Source of the DNA: Streptomyces griseoviridis
GTDB taxonomy: Bacteria > Actinomycetota > Actinomycetes > Streptomycetales > Streptomycetaceae
Length of the DNA: 64,000 nt
Assembly (NCBI RefSeq): GCF_005222485.1
Contig: NZ_CP029078.1
Span: 2,198,001-2,262,000, forward strand
Reading direction: 5' to 3'
Shown: piece after piece, positions 63,585 through 64,000 of the stretch
How positions within the stretch are numbered: position 1 is the first letter of the stretch
How the letters are laid out: every line of letters starts with the position of its first letter
Program-made: the position numbers and the translations under genes
Notes under the pieces: model-generated
Seen by the model: only the letters and a program-made list of their open reading frames with translations
The model's database searches: none
What the model was told of the DNA's origin: nothing

Positions 63585-63655
63585 GGTCACGAATGTGAAT
63601 AACATCCACAGATGAGGCCACCTGACTCAGGCGGCGGACCCAAGGAGACCCGAGG

Positions 63656-64000
63656 ATGCCCGCTCCCCGTACCGTTCTGCTCACCGGCGCCGCCGGCGGG
63701 CTCGGCACCCTGATGCGGGAACTGCTCCCGGCCCACGGCTACGAGCTGCGCCTGCTCGACCTGCTCCCCGTCGAGGGCGCCCCGGACGCGATCACCGCGG
63801 ACCTCGCCGACCGGGCGGCCGTGCGCGAGGCCGTGCGAGGCGTCGACGCGATCATCCACCTCGCGGGCATCTCCCTGGAAGCCCCCTTCGACAAGATCCT
63901 CCGCGCCAACATCGAGGGCACCTACAACGTGTACGAGGCCGCGCGCGAGGAGGGCGTCGGACGGATCGTGTTCGCCTCCTCCAACCACGCCGTCGGCTTC
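63656..64000 (+). CDS. udh: NAD-dependent uronate dehydrogenase, N-terminal part (runs off the window)
   Basis: The first 115 codons of a short-chain extended dehydrogenase. The cofactor loop is TGAAGGLG (residues 10-17). DLAD, IIHLAGIS and the segment NIEGTYNVYEAAREEGVGRIVFASSNHAVGF follow. SSNHAVGF is typical of uronate dehydrogenases, which oxidise galacturonate or glucuronate to aldaro-lactone. AAGGAGA precedes the ATG. The catalytic Tyr-Lys would lie just outside the window. Divergent from kdgD, which uses the downstream product. Confidence 0.85.
   Translation, partial: MPAPRTVLLTGAAGGLGTLMRELLPAHGYELRLLDLLPVEGAPDAITADLADRAAVREAVRGVDAIIHLAGISLEAPFDKILRANIEGTYNVYEAAREEGVGRIVFASSNHAVGF

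Overview
The window is high-GC DNA from a Streptomyces or a close actinobacterial relative. Third codon positions are almost all G/C, GTG starts are frequent, genes often overlap as ATGA/GTGA, and the gene content (aerobic-type cobalamin cluster, ectABCD, LAETG-anchored secreted protein, SigE70 sigma factor, secreted pectinases with Tat-like signals) fits this group. As far as I can recall, positions 0-31 kb follow the order of a conserved Streptomyces chromosomal-core segment (phosphate transporter, cobalamin genes, ectoine genes). The part from about 42 kb on looks more accessory. I see no rRNA or tRNA gene, insertion sequence, phage gene or CRISPR array.

Layout. (1) 0-1.75 kb: a PiT phosphate transporter behind a PHO-box-like repeat, a tiny membrane protein and a 28-bp perfect hairpin. 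(2) 1.8-20.2 kb: the vitamin B12 cluster. A promoter and cobalamin riboswitch precede cobD-cobQ-cobN-chlID-cobO-cobB-cobI. A ZIP metal transporter lies on the other strand. A second run follows: cobM-cobL-cbiG/cobJ-cobH-cbiX-cobC. cobB carries an apparent -1 frameshift in a G-run. (3) 20.4-26.6 kb: a sortase-type LAETG surface protein, a polar amino acid ABC importer in one operon with an amidohydrolase, and a divergent class V aminotransferase. (4) 26.6-30.3 kb: ectABCD for ectoine and 5-hydroxyectoine, behind a 40-bp near-perfect palindrome. (5) 30.3-42.1 kb: mixed housekeeping genes: a class V aminotransferase-fold enzyme, a DsbA-like oxidoreductase, two GNATs, a DUF1349 protein, a ketoglutarate-semialdehyde-type dehydrogenase divergent from an IclR regulator, a penicillin-binding protein, an NCS2 purine permease, a SigE70 sigma factor with a membrane partner, and a HAD acid phosphatase.

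(6) 42.2-64 kb: a pectin-use region. It encodes secreted PL9 and PL1 pectate lyases, two tandem pectinesterases, a rhamnogalacturonan acetylesterase, a sugar ABC importer without its own ATPase, GH43, PmoA-like and Gfo/Idh enzymes, a GntR/DHDPS/IlvD-Edd operon, an aldo/keto reductase next to a LysR regulator, and at the right edge a keto-deoxy-glucarate dehydratase divergent from a uronate dehydrogenase that runs off the window.

How it works together. Secreted enzymes would de-esterify, de-acetylate and cleave pectin, and the ABC system would import oligomers. Galacturonate would be oxidised (Udh) and end up at KdgD. Arabinose-derived arabonate would go through the IlvD/Edd dehydratase and its DHDPS-family partner. 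Both routes would meet at alpha-ketoglutarate semialdehyde, which the dehydrogenase at 33.6-35.2 kb would convert to alpha-ketoglutarate. The enzyme families and gene order are read from the sequence. The substrate assignments are inference.
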